Notes under the pieces: model-generated
What the model was told of the DNA's origin: nothing
Databases searched by the model: none
What the model saw: the letters and a program-made list of their open reading frames with translations, nothing else
Program-made: the position numbers and the translations under genes
NCBI RefSeq assembly: GCF_905147365.1
Contig: NC_056420.1
Coordinates: 8,070,001-8,134,000, forward strand
DNA: 64,000 bases
Origin: Aricia agestis
Taxonomy: Eukaryota > Arthropoda > Insecta > Lepidoptera > Lycaenidae
Direction: 5' to 3'
In this document: piece after piece, positions 32,806 to 44,165 of the stretch
Layout: every line of letters begins with the position of its first letter
Position numbering within the stretch: the stretch's first letter is position 1

Positions 32806-32940
32806 CTGTATGACGTCACTACTGTCCTTCCCCGCGTTCCATTCTATCAGAACTTCCATCAAAACGCTCAAAATAGGAGACATTTTGATCGTTTTTAACG
32901 CTAAATGGAACGTGGGGATAGCATGTATGACGTCACTGAA
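32806..32940. repeat. inverted repeat flanked by two CRE octamers
   Basis: TCCCCGCGTTCCATT and AATGGAACGTGGGGA are inverted. TGTATGACGTCACT / TGTATGACGTCACT flank them as direct repeats, giving perfect TGACGTCA sites at 32811-32818 and 32928-32935. No gene. Confidence 0.5.
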
Positions 32941-33180
32941 CGCTGATTGGTATTTTGAAATCCGTTCCGTTTCAAGTTACTTTTAATTCGTATTTTTTGT
33001 AAAAAAAAAAACAATATTTTTAATTTTATAAAATATTCATTCTTTTATATTTTTTTAAAGTTTTAATTGCAAAATTTTCATAAATATAATTACATGCATG
33101 AGACTACTCGCAAAGACGTACTCGTAACAAATACGTAGGTACGTGTAATAATTAGGTATGTACGAAGTTTTCGACTTAAG

Positions 33181-33548
33181 TTTTTTTTTTTATGACGAGC
33201 AAACGGGTCATCTGATGGAAAGCAACTTCCGCATGGACACTCGCAGCATAAGAAGAGCTGCAGGTGCGTTGCCGGCCTTTTAAGAGGGAATAGGGTAATA
33301 GGGGAGGGTAGGGATGGGAAGGGAACAGGGGAGGGTAGGGAAGGGAATAGGGGAGGGTAGGGAACAGGGGAGGGTAGGGAAGGGAATAGGGGAGGGTAGG
33401 GAAATGAATAGGGTAGGGGTTTGGGCCACCGGTAAACTCACTCACTCGGCGAAACACAGCGCAAGCGCTGTTTTACGCCGGTTTTTTGTGAGAACGTGGT
33501 ATTTCTCCGGTCGAGCCGGCTATTCGTGCCAAAGCATGGCTCTCCCAC
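33181..33548 (-). mobile_element. SINE-like element (family D), copy 2
   Basis: A minus-strand copy: T-run at the low end, then the complement of the family-D tail, an expanded GGGGAGGGTAGGGAA minisatellite and the complement of the GGCCGGCTCGACCGG head. The frames on both strands reflect the minisatellite. Confidence 0.78.
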
Positions 33549-33878
33549 GTGTATTGATGTTTGTATAGTTTATAATATATGAGTATCTAATAGGCCAGCG
33601 TAAAAGCCTGCAGATAGGTTTACCAAATGGACGTGCCTATAAAATATGTGCTTAAGGAAATAACATTTACTGTATGTGTTTGTGATGCATCCGATTATAT
33701 ATTTTACCATATATTATAACTACACAAGTACACAATAACTATATATGTACAGTGTACACTAATAATTAATTATCCCGTATATAAATAAAACTGAATTTCA
33801 ATTTTGTTATTCTCGCTTATAACTCGAGAATGGCTGAACCAAATCGCCAAATTTTGGTCTTGAATTATTTTTTGAGAA
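33549..33878. repeat. Helitron-like fragment before the 61-bp inverted repeat
   Basis: 33770-33878 resembles the dispersed unit with ATAACTCGAGAATGGCTGAA and AATTTTGGTCTTGAATTATT (a relative lies at 42030-42175). The remainder is unassigned. Confidence 0.5.
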
Positions 33879-34297
33879 TAAATTTAGTTTGTTATTATTT
33901 TTAGCAATATTCCGCGAAAACAACTTCCACCTTTAAGTAAATGAGTGAGTGTACGCATAGGCATGCGTACAGCACCTCCCTCCTCCCACACTGCCTATGC
34001 GTACACTCGCATGCAAGAACTTGCAAACACCACCACCACACAAGCAATAATGTTGGCAAATCCGTGCAAGGCCCCTCACCACCATGCAGGTTGAAAACCT
34101 CGACGCGCGTTTCGCCCCAACACCGGAGCATCCTCAGGATGTGGACTCTACGAACAACGTCCGTTAAGTGCCGCCAACGGCCAAAACACCGCCTTTTATA
34201 CACTATTTTTATACGGTGTTTTGTGGAACGATGATGTACTTAAAGGTGGAAGTTGTTTTCGCGGAATATTGCTAAAAATAATAACAAACTAAATTTA
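33879..34297. mobile_element. unclassified element with perfect 61-bp inverted repeats
   Basis: 33879-33939 and 34237-34297 are exact inverted copies (TAAATTTAGTTTGTTATTAT ... CCACCTTTAAGTA). The 297-bp interior has a further perfect 17-bp inverted repeat (33947-33963 and 33992-34008) and a hammerhead-like motif on the minus strand. Hammerhead motifs together with repeated ends are known in Penelope-like retroelements, so a non-autonomous relative is the leading guess. A DNA transposon with long terminal repeats is the alternative. The open frames on both strands look incidental. Confidence 0.6.
34096..34146 (-). ncRNA. hammerhead-ribozyme-like motif
   Basis: On the minus strand: CTGAGGA (complement of 34131-34137), one extra U, stem II GCTCC-GGTGTT-GGGGC (34114-34129), then GAAAC and GCGCGTC (34102-34113). 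These match the hammerhead core CUGANGA...GAAA with a minimal stem III and GUC at the cleavage point, predicted between 34102 and 34101. GAAACGCGCGTC is the same arrangement as in hammerheads of metazoan retroelements. Stem I is weak: C-G, U-A, mismatch, C-G, A-U. The extra U before stem II departs from the consensus, so activity is uncertain. Confidence 0.5.
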
Positions 34298-36782
34298 AAC
34301 TATGGATTTCCGCAAAGTAACGCCTGATTCCATTAACTATTTATTTTTTGAGGTTTATATTATTATTTTGTTGAGAAAATTTAGGAGGTAAGTTGTACGA
34401 AGTTCACGGGCCATTCCAGTTACATACTAATTATTTGGTCCCGTATAGGGTCCCGTATCCTGGATAGTCCGTACTTTATAAAACCGAAAATTTCATATAA
34501 ATACCAAACATACCCTCTTCTGATCTTGCAAAATTGTGCTAGATAAAAATATAATAAGTAATAACGTTATGAAAGCTTTATCTAAAATATCTACCGAACT
34601 ATGATGAAAATAAGTAAACCAAAAAGGGTATTGTCCCAAATCAATCAAATCGGGGAGAATGTTCGACCTTTCAACACTATTCAACCCGATATCGGTGTGC
34701 GCTACTGATGTCGTAATCAGAGGCAAGTTATATGTATTAAATACGTATTAGTTATTAAATACGTAAATAACTTAAGTGTATACCGGATATTACGTCGTTT
34801 TCCATATCACTTGGTTTTCTCAGAACCCAATTCTCGTATTTAGCTCAGACTTTCAATTTACCTTCATTGAGTTATAAACAAAACGTATCACTAACGTGAA
34901 CATAATATTATTTTTGGACTTGCATTGTATTTTGTTTTGACAATTCATAGGAAAACCATTTTGAAATTAATTTATAATACCGAAACTACATCGAAATTTA
35001 ACAAAACTTAACTTGCTTCGACGATTTTTGTTACTTCATCACAATTTAGCACAAACCACCCGCTGAGATCATCGGATGGCAATATCGTATCGGACGTTGT
35101 AAGTTCTGCGTAATAGTGATAGATTGTATCGGACAGGCGAACTCTTGGTTATGGCTGACACACGGTCCACTGGGCACATTTTCACACGTAAAATCACTGT
35201 TGAGTGTTGACAGACTTCCTATCACTCTTTAGTAGGTACTTAGTTTCCACAGTTTTTTGGGTTGAATCAGTATAAAAGATCGAGCAGCTTTTGATTCCAA
35301 AATAAAAAAAAGAATAATAGGTTTTAATGTACGACGCAAAGAAAAAAAAACAGTTCCATTTTTAATTTTTAAATATTGAAGTGAAAGAACTCGTAAAAAA
35401 TTTCGTTGCCGTAATAAAATAAAAATGTACAAATCAAAATTGGAACGCGCGACTGCTTACCGCGATTTTCTTTTACTGAAGTTGTTCAAAATGAATGACA
35501 CATAATTATTTATTTAATTTCCATTTTTCCCTGTTTCGTACAAATGGTATTTATGCCGCTTCGCGAAATGATTAAACTTTGTGACAAATGAATGAGGCTA
35601 TACACCAGGAGCCGAAGTATGTTCATATATTTTGATGTTATTTCTTTTGAGCGATTTCAGTTTTATTAAGTACATATATTTTTATAATACACCTATAAAT
35701 ATTAGACGTTTTTCTTATTCAGGAATATACCTTTATTAGTAAAACTGAAACTCTATACAAATATTTTAAATGAGAAAATGTGTCACTCTGCTACTGATTG
35801 TAATGGAAAATGATATTACCATTTTTATTTTCGAGAAAGGCTGTGTCCGTTTATATATTATAGTTTTTATCCTGGTACAATCTACGGCTCCCGCGTTATA
35901 AGCGAAATACGCAACAAAGTTGCGGGCAATGTCTAGTTGTGCGAGTCCTTAAATGCAATATGTCACGTGTTGAAATCTGTGTTTAGGAAAGTTTTAGTTT
36001 TGTACTAGATATTAGTTGGGAACTCGTCGCCTCGTAAGTTGTGCCACTGCTGCAATATGTTTTATGCCAAAATATTTAAGCTATACTGGGCGGAGAACAA
36101 AGTGATAATATATTACTTTATGGTTCACCGTGAAAGTGTCAGCGCTGAAAGAGTAACTTTTTGTGATTTGTATGGACAAGCGCCGCAGCATTATGTATTT
36201 GTCCTAGTTTTTCTTTTAATGATTATCATTTTTATTATACTTGGTATTAAAATGTTAATGTCCGATTAAAATATATTGACAAAATATAATATAATTATTT
36301 AGTTAGTACATATAATATAACTAAATTATAATAAGTTGCTCATAGTAATCTAAGAAAAAATTACTAATCTTATATTCATTCACTAGTCAGATTTTCTTTG
36401 TAAGGATAAACTTTTTACAATAAAATTAATAAACTACATTATTGAGAACTTCGGTTTTTGTCTCTTGGACTACGTTCGAAGCAATCTAAAATTTATGTAC
36501 ATTATAATGGATCTTTTAAACTTATTACGACTGTTTTGTTTGAAATTGATAATAATTGATAACTTTCCGAGTATCGCGAAAGAACTTTTAAACTTTGGAC
36601 TGTAATTTATCACATTTGTTCGAGCAAACAGACGTTAATTGTGTTTTAATATATCCTAAAAAAACCTAACCTAAAATGTTCAAGTTAAGAAGAAAAAAGA
36701 AATTATAATCACATATTTTTAATGAAAACATTATAACCTACAAACCTAACCTAAAATATCAAGTCCGAATATCCATATTCCA
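34298..36782. other. intronic stretch, mostly unassigned
   Basis: AT-rich. 35775-35935 looks like a partial family-F copy (ends AACAAAGTTGCGGGCAATGTCTAG-like). 36125-36200 resembles the interior of MITE family H (GTGAAAGTGTCAGCGCTGAA). Confidence 0.4.
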
Positions 36783-37078
36783 TACGTATGTCTGTCTGCC
36801 TCTTACCTCATCACGCCCAAGCCGCTGAGTTACTACTTACATACTTAGGCTGGTATAAATTGTCAGTACTTAAGATGCGACCCGGTCTCAAGACGCGGTT
36901 CAGCTATGTGATTGGTCCAAATTTTCACAGACCGAGATGCATCTTGAGTACTGACTATTTATACCAGCCCTAGAGTCCCGGTAAAGGACTGTATAGGATA
37001 CTTTTTATCCTGGAAAATGTACGGTTCCTGCGCGATAAACGAATTTTGGCGCAACGGAGTTGCGGGCATCATCTAGTA
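36783..37078. repeat. family-F element split by a nested MITE
   Basis: The left part (TGTCTGTCTGCCTCTTACCT ... CCCAAGCCGCTGAG) and the right part (AGTCCCGGTAAAGGACTGTA ... CAACGGAGTTGCGGGCATCA) flank a separate element at 36847-36970. Confidence 0.7.
36847..36970. mobile_element. MITE nested in family F
   Basis: Terminal inverted repeats GGCTGGTATAAATTGTCAGT / ACTGACTATTTATACCAGCC (one internal mismatch) continue to AAGATGC / GCATCTT. The sequence between them is AT-balanced and non-coding. Confidence 0.75.
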
Positions 37079-38328
37079 GGTAATATCTTTTTGGCACCAA
37101 AAAAAGTAAACCATTCGAAAATAGAATTCCGAAGCCACAGACAATTAGAGGGAAAAGGCAATAGAGCTCAGTAATTATCTCTGGCGGGCGGCGAATAAAC
37201 AGTAAGCTTTTAAGCTGGAGGTGCCGTCTAATGGCTATCGATTCGATACTTCTAATAAATATTCATTAAGAGTCGCCGTTTATTTATTAACTCGACGATT
37301 ACCAACTATTTTGAGTGCGATTCTGTTGTTTATAAGTTTTAGTAATTAACAGTTAACCAATCTAATCTACAACTCGCTTAGTGCATGACAATTGTAAAGA
37401 GTCAATATGGCAAAACGCTACTTATATAGCTGATATATTATTTACTTCATCAAGCCCCATACGGTCACCGGTGACCGAGACATAATATAAATTCTATTGT
37501 GTCTCGTTATTCCACGATTGACCGGTTAAGATTATAACTTGCGCCCAAATTGTCTATAATGTAGAACCTTACTATTATTTTATAATAATATGACAATTTT
37601 TACAGCCAATGGCTGTTTAAAATGCGAGCTCGCAGTGATTATATAGCCATTTTATACCAGGGCACATACTAAACCCAATTCATTAATTTTGATCTAAATT
37701 TTAACCAAACATTTGCGGCTCCTATTGCAGCCTTTCCATGTTGGACCATGATGGCCAAATTACAGGCAATCGAGAACGTTTTGCATTCCGTAGAGTTATA
37801 GTTGTCCAATCATAGTGATAAATCCAGATATCCAAATAAAGCCAATGACTAAAATAAATATATAGGACCGGGGAAATAAAAAATATTCGTTTTAAATTGA
37901 GCATAGCAATTGTTCATTTTAAATTCATTCAGCTGAAAAAAACGTCCAACTTACTTTCCAGTTAGTCTAATAAGGGATTGGCCTAATTAGTGGTTAGTCT
38001 AATTCGCAATTAGTCCAATTCTGGCCTCTCGGAATTAGGCAGACGTTTGGCCTGAAACTAAGGCGTATTGTTGGCCTATTACATTTACCGCTATTGTGAT
38101 ACCGCTAGTGTGTAGATATTATAAAATGAAAATGTAAAATATAACTAACTACGCAATGGTTACGCAGGACTTTTTATCATGCCAAATGTTTAGCAGTTTG
38201 CACACACGAGGACACTCTCTTTTCCGAAACTCTCAATTTCCAGTGAGATGGGGATCATTGCAAGAGATCAGACGAAGGACTAACTTTGTCCCATCCGACG
38301 CAGCGCATGAATCATCTTTCTTTACAGA
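37079..38328. other. intronic stretch without recognisable features
   Basis: 37970-38060 has repeated TTAGTCTAATT/AATTAGNCC words. No gene or element recognised. Confidence 0.45.
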
Positions 38329-38472
38329 GGCCCTAGACAAGCGGCAAGCGATTATCGTAAACGCCAACGCCAACGCCACAAAATGTATGGAATTTGACAC
38401 TAGTATTCGCTAGCGAAGCGATGACTTTTGTTAGCGTTTACGATAATCGCTTGCCGCTTGTCTACTAGGGCC
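38329..38472. mobile_element. MITE with about 37-bp terminal inverted repeats
   Basis: GGCCCTAGACAAGCGGCAAG with CGATTATCGTAAACGC at the left pairs with GCGTTTACGATAATCGCTTG and CCGCTTGTCTACTAGGGCC at the right. The right arm has a 2-bp extra CT. Confidence 0.78.
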
Positions 38473-40100
38473 AGACAATCAAGTGATAAACCTACTTGTC
38501 TTAACCAAGAAAAAACTATTTTCATAATAGGAATCGAACTTATGACCTGCGACTCGACACGCCAAACTCGAAACATACACTGTTGTTAATTTATTATAAA
38601 GTAAAATTAAAAAAAAAATTAAAAACAACCCCGATTCAAAAATTTTAAGTACTAAGATCAAACTCAAATGTTTTAGCACTGACTAACTCACTGGCGGAAT
38701 GATGATGAACTATATCTAAAAACACGCTCGAATATAATATCAGCTTTTAAAAAAAAATACTAGATTAAAAGCAATCCACCCGTTTGGATGCTACGATGCT
38801 AAGGACAGACAAACAGATAGACACGACAAACTTATACTTAACCTCTTTTTTTGTCTAGAGTCAAAAATTATTTATCACGTCTCATCCAAGCGAAAGTGCA
38901 AAAATATCAGCGAACTAAGTGATGATACGAAATTAAATAGTACCCTTTTATTTTTCTCATTAATCATGAGTATAGTGACCTACAAACGCATTAGCTAACG
39001 AGTGGGCTGCCATAATGTATGATCATACGAGAAAATGGATGTAAGAGCTTATCTTTACAACACTGGGTGAATTTATTACACCTGATTTTTCCCGCGTAGA
39101 GGAGAATGGGGCCCTAGAGGACTTGGGGGAACTTGTGCTGCAACGTTCTTTATGACAGTGACGTGATGTACTGAAGAAATAAGTACTGATCGTTTAGAGT
39201 TTATTTACCTTAGGATTTTGAGTGAACTTTAGGGCTTTCGTATACGGAAAAACCGGACAGACTGTAGCCCAACCTGACCAGACTCGTTCTATGCAGTCTC
39301 GTGTATATGCACTTAAACAGTTAGGTCGACCTGCGATCAATTCGACCTCTTTGTATATGAAACCTTAACTTAATATGTGTATACAGGCTTCCTATGTTAT
39401 ATGATTGTAAAACATTGTTTAATCTTGTATAATTTATTCAGGAAAAAGATTTTTGTACAGTGTTACTTGTTAGTTGTTACTCCATTATTATTATTTTTTG
39501 CAATAATTTAATTAACAAATTGATAGTAATTAAGTTAACTCAATATTCACTATGAATACCATTGACAGAAATTCCTTCTTTGATATGAAACCAAGTTAAA
39601 ACATCAGTGCTCTTCGTAAACAAAATGACAAAAAATGTCAGCTTCTTATAAATCTCATTATTATTGTAATATTATTCTTACAGGTTGCTTCTTTGATTGC
39701 AATAGTACCTGATTCGTATCTCAATATTTCTAGAGATTTTTCTTCTTTATACAAATAAACAATTGATACTTATTTTGTTATAACTTTCAAATTTATAACA
39801 AGATACTTTTAAAACTCCACTATTTTCTCAAACTACGAACAACACAGGAATTAAAAACTTAAATAATTTATATATTACTTAAGTTGGCACGACTGGAGAA
39901 ATTAAATTATTCACTGTAAGTTCCACATAAGCTGTCCGCTAAATGCTAAACAGTTCTCGCGTGTGTAATTTTTGTTTTCGCTGTACTTGGATAGCTATTG
40001 GAATTATTGGTCTCTGGAGGATCGTTGTGTCGACGTAGTCGAGTCGAGGAGCCAGTTAAAATTTTCGCACCTTTAGTTAACACCAAATTTTTTGGGGGAC

Positions 40101-40264
40101 GCCAAACGAGCGTAATTTTGTGAGTCGTGAGTCGCAGAATTTCAATCAAGACTCACAAAATTACACTGTGAATCAAACAGGACTTTTGTATCAAACTGAA
40201 TGCAGCAGAATTCTGCCGAACCGAAATTCTGTGACTCACAACTCACAAATTACGCTCGTTTGGC
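40101..40264. mobile_element. MITE with about 42-bp terminal inverted repeats
   Basis: GCCAAACGAGCGTAATTTTG with TGAGTCGTGAGTCGCAGAAT pairs with the right end ATTCTGTGACTCACAACTCA plus CAAATTACGCTCGTTTGGC. 38473-40100 before it is AT-rich and unassigned. Confidence 0.78.
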
Positions 40265-40380
40265 TTCACCTTTTTACATAAAATTTGCAGCATGTTTTAG
40301 CATATCACCGCATTTTATGCCACCAAAATTCTAAATATTAAAAAAATAAAATAAACACCGCGTTCAATGTTTGTAGGCCT

Positions 40381-40845
40381 TTTTAGGGTTCCGTAGTCAG
40401 CAAGGAACCCTTATAGTTTAGGTCTGTCCGTCTGTCTGTCGGTCTGTCTGTCCGTCTGTCTGTCGGTCTGTCTGTCCGTCTGTCTGTCCGTGGTTTTACT
40501 TAGAAACTATAAGACCTACAAAGCTGTAATTCGGCACAGATACAGATATTAATGATGCCGACAAAATGGTATATAAAATCTTAAAAATATATTTTTATAG
40601 TACCTTCCTTACATATCAAGCGGGGATGATATTTATTTTCGCGTCCACCCCACCGTGTGGGATATCGTTGGGTAGTTTTTTTTAATATTACGAGTATTCA
40701 TAGATCACTTTTCGATTTAGGGATCCATTTGTAAAACATATTCTGAAGTTTCAAAGCGGAAAAAATCGTTGGAGTCCAGTGTCTCCCTCTTCTACCAGCT
40801 AACCTTCTACCAGGTTGGTTCTGGAAATGTGAAAAAATTCAGCTA
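40381..40845. repeat. interspersed repeat family B, copy 2
   Basis: Longer homologue of 3746-4110. 40424-40493 is a GTCTGTCC/GTCTGTCG microsatellite expanded relative to copy 1. Confidence 0.78.
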
Positions 40846-40896
40846 TCACACATAATTTTAAGAGCAGTATATATCTATTTTGTACCATTTTCAACT

Positions 40897-40980
40897 TGTC
40901 GACTAGACTACGGGGAGTTGTATGTGGTAATCCACCACACACTCCCGTAGCACAATAGACCTCCCGTAGTCTAGTCGACA
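40897..40980. repeat. palindrome, 20-bp arms
   Basis: TGTCGACTAGACTACGGGGA at the left pairs with TCCCGTAGTCTAGTCGACA at the right. ACTCCCGTAG occurs once more inside. It abuts family B copy 2. Confidence 0.7.
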
Positions 40981-41457
40981 TTATTTAAAAGGAGTTTTAC
41001 TAAGTTTTTCAATTATTGTTTTTTCTTTATGACATATTAGACATATTTTTGTTACAATTTTCCTGTGTATTTTTCCGTACGCATACAATAAAGTATTTAG
41101 TTTTGAAGATATCCTTAACAGTGAGTATGAAATTCTCGGAAGCGTTTTCAAACAATCCGTAGCGCTCTGACCCAATCTTTCATAGATTTCTAGCACTGAC
41201 GGTCAGAGAGCGACACTGAAATCAGCCATAGTGTGTCAAATATACCCCCAAAAGTGTAATTAAGCGCTAACCCTATTCTGCAATTGCTTGACCCTGACAC
41301 AATTGACAGGCTTCATCCCATTTGGCGCGGCGCTTCCACTGGCGACTCTCCAACTATGTATCGACCGACGCGCCGACTTGGTTAATAATTGTCCTCCGTT
41401 TGTTCTAAGTTGCTAAAACTTTATGGTGAAAGCCGTATTCAGAGTATGTGTGACTAA

Positions 41458-41600
41458 GGGTGGGTTGCACCAGAGGCGTAGTTATAGTTAAGGTAGGTTA
41501 TCGTCAAATATGGCGTCCACTTTTGCTAGGGATTTGACATTTCATTTGACATTTTGTTATGGTTAAAGTTATAGTTAAAGTTAGTTGGTGCAACCCACCC
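41458..41600. mobile_element. palindromic MITE of the GGGTGGGTTGCACC family, copy 2
   Basis: GGGTGGGTTGCACCA and TGGTGCAACCCACCC are perfect inverted termini. CTTAACTATAACT-type repeats lie within. Confidence 0.8.
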
Positions 41601-41616
41601 TTAACTCATAGTTTAA

Positions 41617-42514
41617 GGTCGGCCGCATATTGTCCGAAATTTCTGATCAGAAACAGATGAACTGCCATCCGATCGAGTACTCTGGTGTTTTGTCCCAACC
41701 AAGGTTTTTGGGCCCAGTGGGCCCAATGACCAGATATGAATTTTTATAATTTTTTCGTCTGGCGATTGATCCCAAGTAATTATTTTTATGACTTTTGGGC
41801 TTATGTCCGTAGGACTAGCAAAAAAGTTGTAGATTTGAATAAAAAACAGAATAATTACTTTGTATGAAAACATTTATTACATACTGAATGAATATATGAT
41901 ATTAAAAGAAAAATAATTCAATGGACATGTATAATAAAAAAATCTCTTATGACATGAATAATAACAAATGTACTTACTTATTTTCTAAATAATCCAATTA
42001 TATTATTATTGTACAGTTATTTCAGTTTAAAATCTTATATATAAAAATGAATTTTCAAATGTGATAGTCGCGCTAATACTTGAAAACGGCTGAATGGATT
42101 GGGCTGATTTTAGTCTTAAAATATTCGTAGAAGTTCAGGGAAAGTTTTAAAGTGACAAGAAGTTCACCGGGACAGCTAGTTTATTTATAATTATTATTTA
42201 TAAATCTTATATATTTCTTTAATTGTCAAATTATAGGTAAGTATATAAAATTCTTTGTAAAATAACGACTAATTAATTAATTAATTTACATATTAATTAA
42301 TTAGTCGTATACAATATAGTAGTATACAATAAACAGACATTAGTGTCAGATGACTTCGATGGCAGTTTAAATGATCGCGCTCTCTCTTACATTTTGTACT
42401 GCGCCGAGTGATCCAGAACTCGCCGAAAGGAAATTTCGGATAGTGTGCGGTGTGGCGGTCCGGCCGACGTTCAAATGTTTCGGATCAGAAATTTCGGACA
42501 ATGTGCGGCCGGGC
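41617..42514. mobile_element. DNA element with TAA duplication and about 30-bp inverted repeats
   Basis: GGTCGGCCGCATATTGTCCG with AAATTTCTGATC at the left pairs with GATCAGAAATTTCGGACAAT and GTGCGGCCGGGC at the right. TAA lies at 41614-41616 and 42515-42517. A second partial terminal sequence (GAAATTTCGGATAGTGTGCG) near 42430 and a Helitron-like fragment (42030-42175) are nested. No transposase recognised. Confidence 0.72.
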
Positions 42515-43674
42515 TAAAATAGAAAAATGTTGGGCCCAGACTATCAATCAAATTAGTTGAGCGGGGATACTACGTGTCACACCTACCTTGATATGCATCG
42601 GCTACGTTGTGGCTCTATGACAACTGTTTTGAATCTCGTACGAAATTAAAGTATTACCTGAAACAAGAAAGTCAATGGTTAATACAACTAGTAGTTTATA
42701 ATTAGGTTTTACCTACGTTTATACAGCCAGTAGATTATATTTGTTAGGTTCCACGGCTTCCACCTACGTTTATGTTATGTTTACGACACACACAGTTTCC
42801 GACTTACGTTATTAAATTATCGAATACCACAAGGGTCAAACACTGAAACGCGACAACACGAAGCTCTACAATACTCTACAATCTACATGGTGGCATATTA
42901 TGGAAGCAATACAAAAAAGAAGACGGGACGTTGATTTTGCATTGCTGCGTCGCGCCTTGCCTCCGGGCCCTCTGGCCTCATCTCTTTTCGGTGTAAATTT
43001 ATACTAATATTATAAAGCTGAAGATTTTGTTTGTTTGTTTGTTTGTTTGAACGCGTTAATCTCAGGAAATACTGGCCCGATTTAAAAAATTATTTCAGTG
43101 TCAGATAGCCCATTTATCGAGGAAACACTGTTTCTTCGCTCCTGAAACTCACGCAGTGACTTTTAGGAGCGAAGAAACAGAGTAAAATGTGGAAAAAAGC
43201 GGGGAAAATTATCTTTGAGAGCTTCCGTTGCGTGCGCTGCAAAAACGGTCCAAGATACATAAAATTATGTATGGAAGAATTATTCTTCTATAAATTATTA
43301 TCTAAAAAAATGTCCCTGATAGTACGTGTCTATCTTTTAAGATTAACTCACAATAATCGTTTTTATATGGTCTAAGAATCGGTTGAAATGAATGCATTAA
43401 TGAAACAGACGCAGACGAAGTCGTGGGTAACAGCTATAATTTATAAAGCTGAGGAAGTTGTTCGCCAAAATAAATATGATGCCCAAAACAACTATTTCAC
43501 GCGAACGAAGTCGCGGGCACGGCTAGTAGGAATATATTACTGCAATGTTTTCATGAAAACCATACGGCAGCATCAACACAGACAGTAAACAAAAAGTTTT
43601 CTTCGACGTTTGACAACGATACTGTCATATTCTGATGCCGTGTGTAACATTTCAGATTTTGGTCGGATTATTAA
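42515..43674. repeat. stretch with partial family-L copy
   Basis: 43011-43125 holds ACTAATATTATAAAGCTGAA, a GTTTGTTTGTTTGTTTG tract and ATCTCAGGAAATACTGGCCC, a reversed family-L end. 43128-43180 is an imperfect hairpin (CTGTTTCTTCGCTCC). 43480-43530 has ACGAAGTCGCGGGCACGGCT, another element edge. Confidence 0.55.
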
Positions 43675-44165
43675 CTACTAGCGACCCGCCCCGGCGTCGC
43701 ACAGGTATAAAATATATAGCCACTGAAAAAAGGATTAAAATCGATAGCGTGGTCTACTTCTTATCTGTGCCAAATAACATAAGAATTGCTCCAGTGGTTC
43801 GCGAGATAAGCCCTTTCAATTAATTTCCGCCGTTTTTTCCACATTCTCCTTTTAGCTTTAGCGTGATAAGATATAACCTATAGCCTTCCTCAATAAACGG
43901 GCTATCTAACCTAACACTGAAATAATTTTTCAAATCGGACCAGTAGTTCCTGAGATTAGCGCGTTCAAGTTAGCCCTTTCAAATAATTATTTTCCCCGTT
44001 TTTTCCCACTTTTTCCTCTATTACTTCGCTCCTATTAGTCTTAGCGTGATAAAATATAGCCTATAGCCTTCCTCGATAAATGGGCTATCTAACACCGAAA
44101 GAATCATCAAAATCCTTTGCGTAGTTTTAAAGATTAAAGGGAACAAAGGGACATGAGGGAAAAAA
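43675..44165. repeat. family-L element, long copy 2
   Basis: Matches 18848-19365 over almost its full length: GTCGCACAGGTATAAAAT, GCTCCAGTGGTTCGCGAGAT, AATCGGACCAGTAGTTCCTG, ending GGGACATGAGGG. Confidence 0.72.

Noticed and set aside
33314..33568. Gly-Arg-Glu-rich and Pro-rich repeat frames on opposite strands
   Set aside because: They are translations of the GGGGAGGGTAGGGAA minisatellite inside the family-D SINE-like element.
33901..34234. Cys/His-rich frames on both strands
   Set aside because: They lie inside the inverted-repeat element with the hammerhead-like motif. The His runs come from CAC repeats and there is no known domain.
40424..40493. Possible CRISPR-like or structured tandem array
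   Set aside because: It is a simple GTCTGTCC/GTCTGTCG microsatellite inside a dispersed repeat; there are no spacers.
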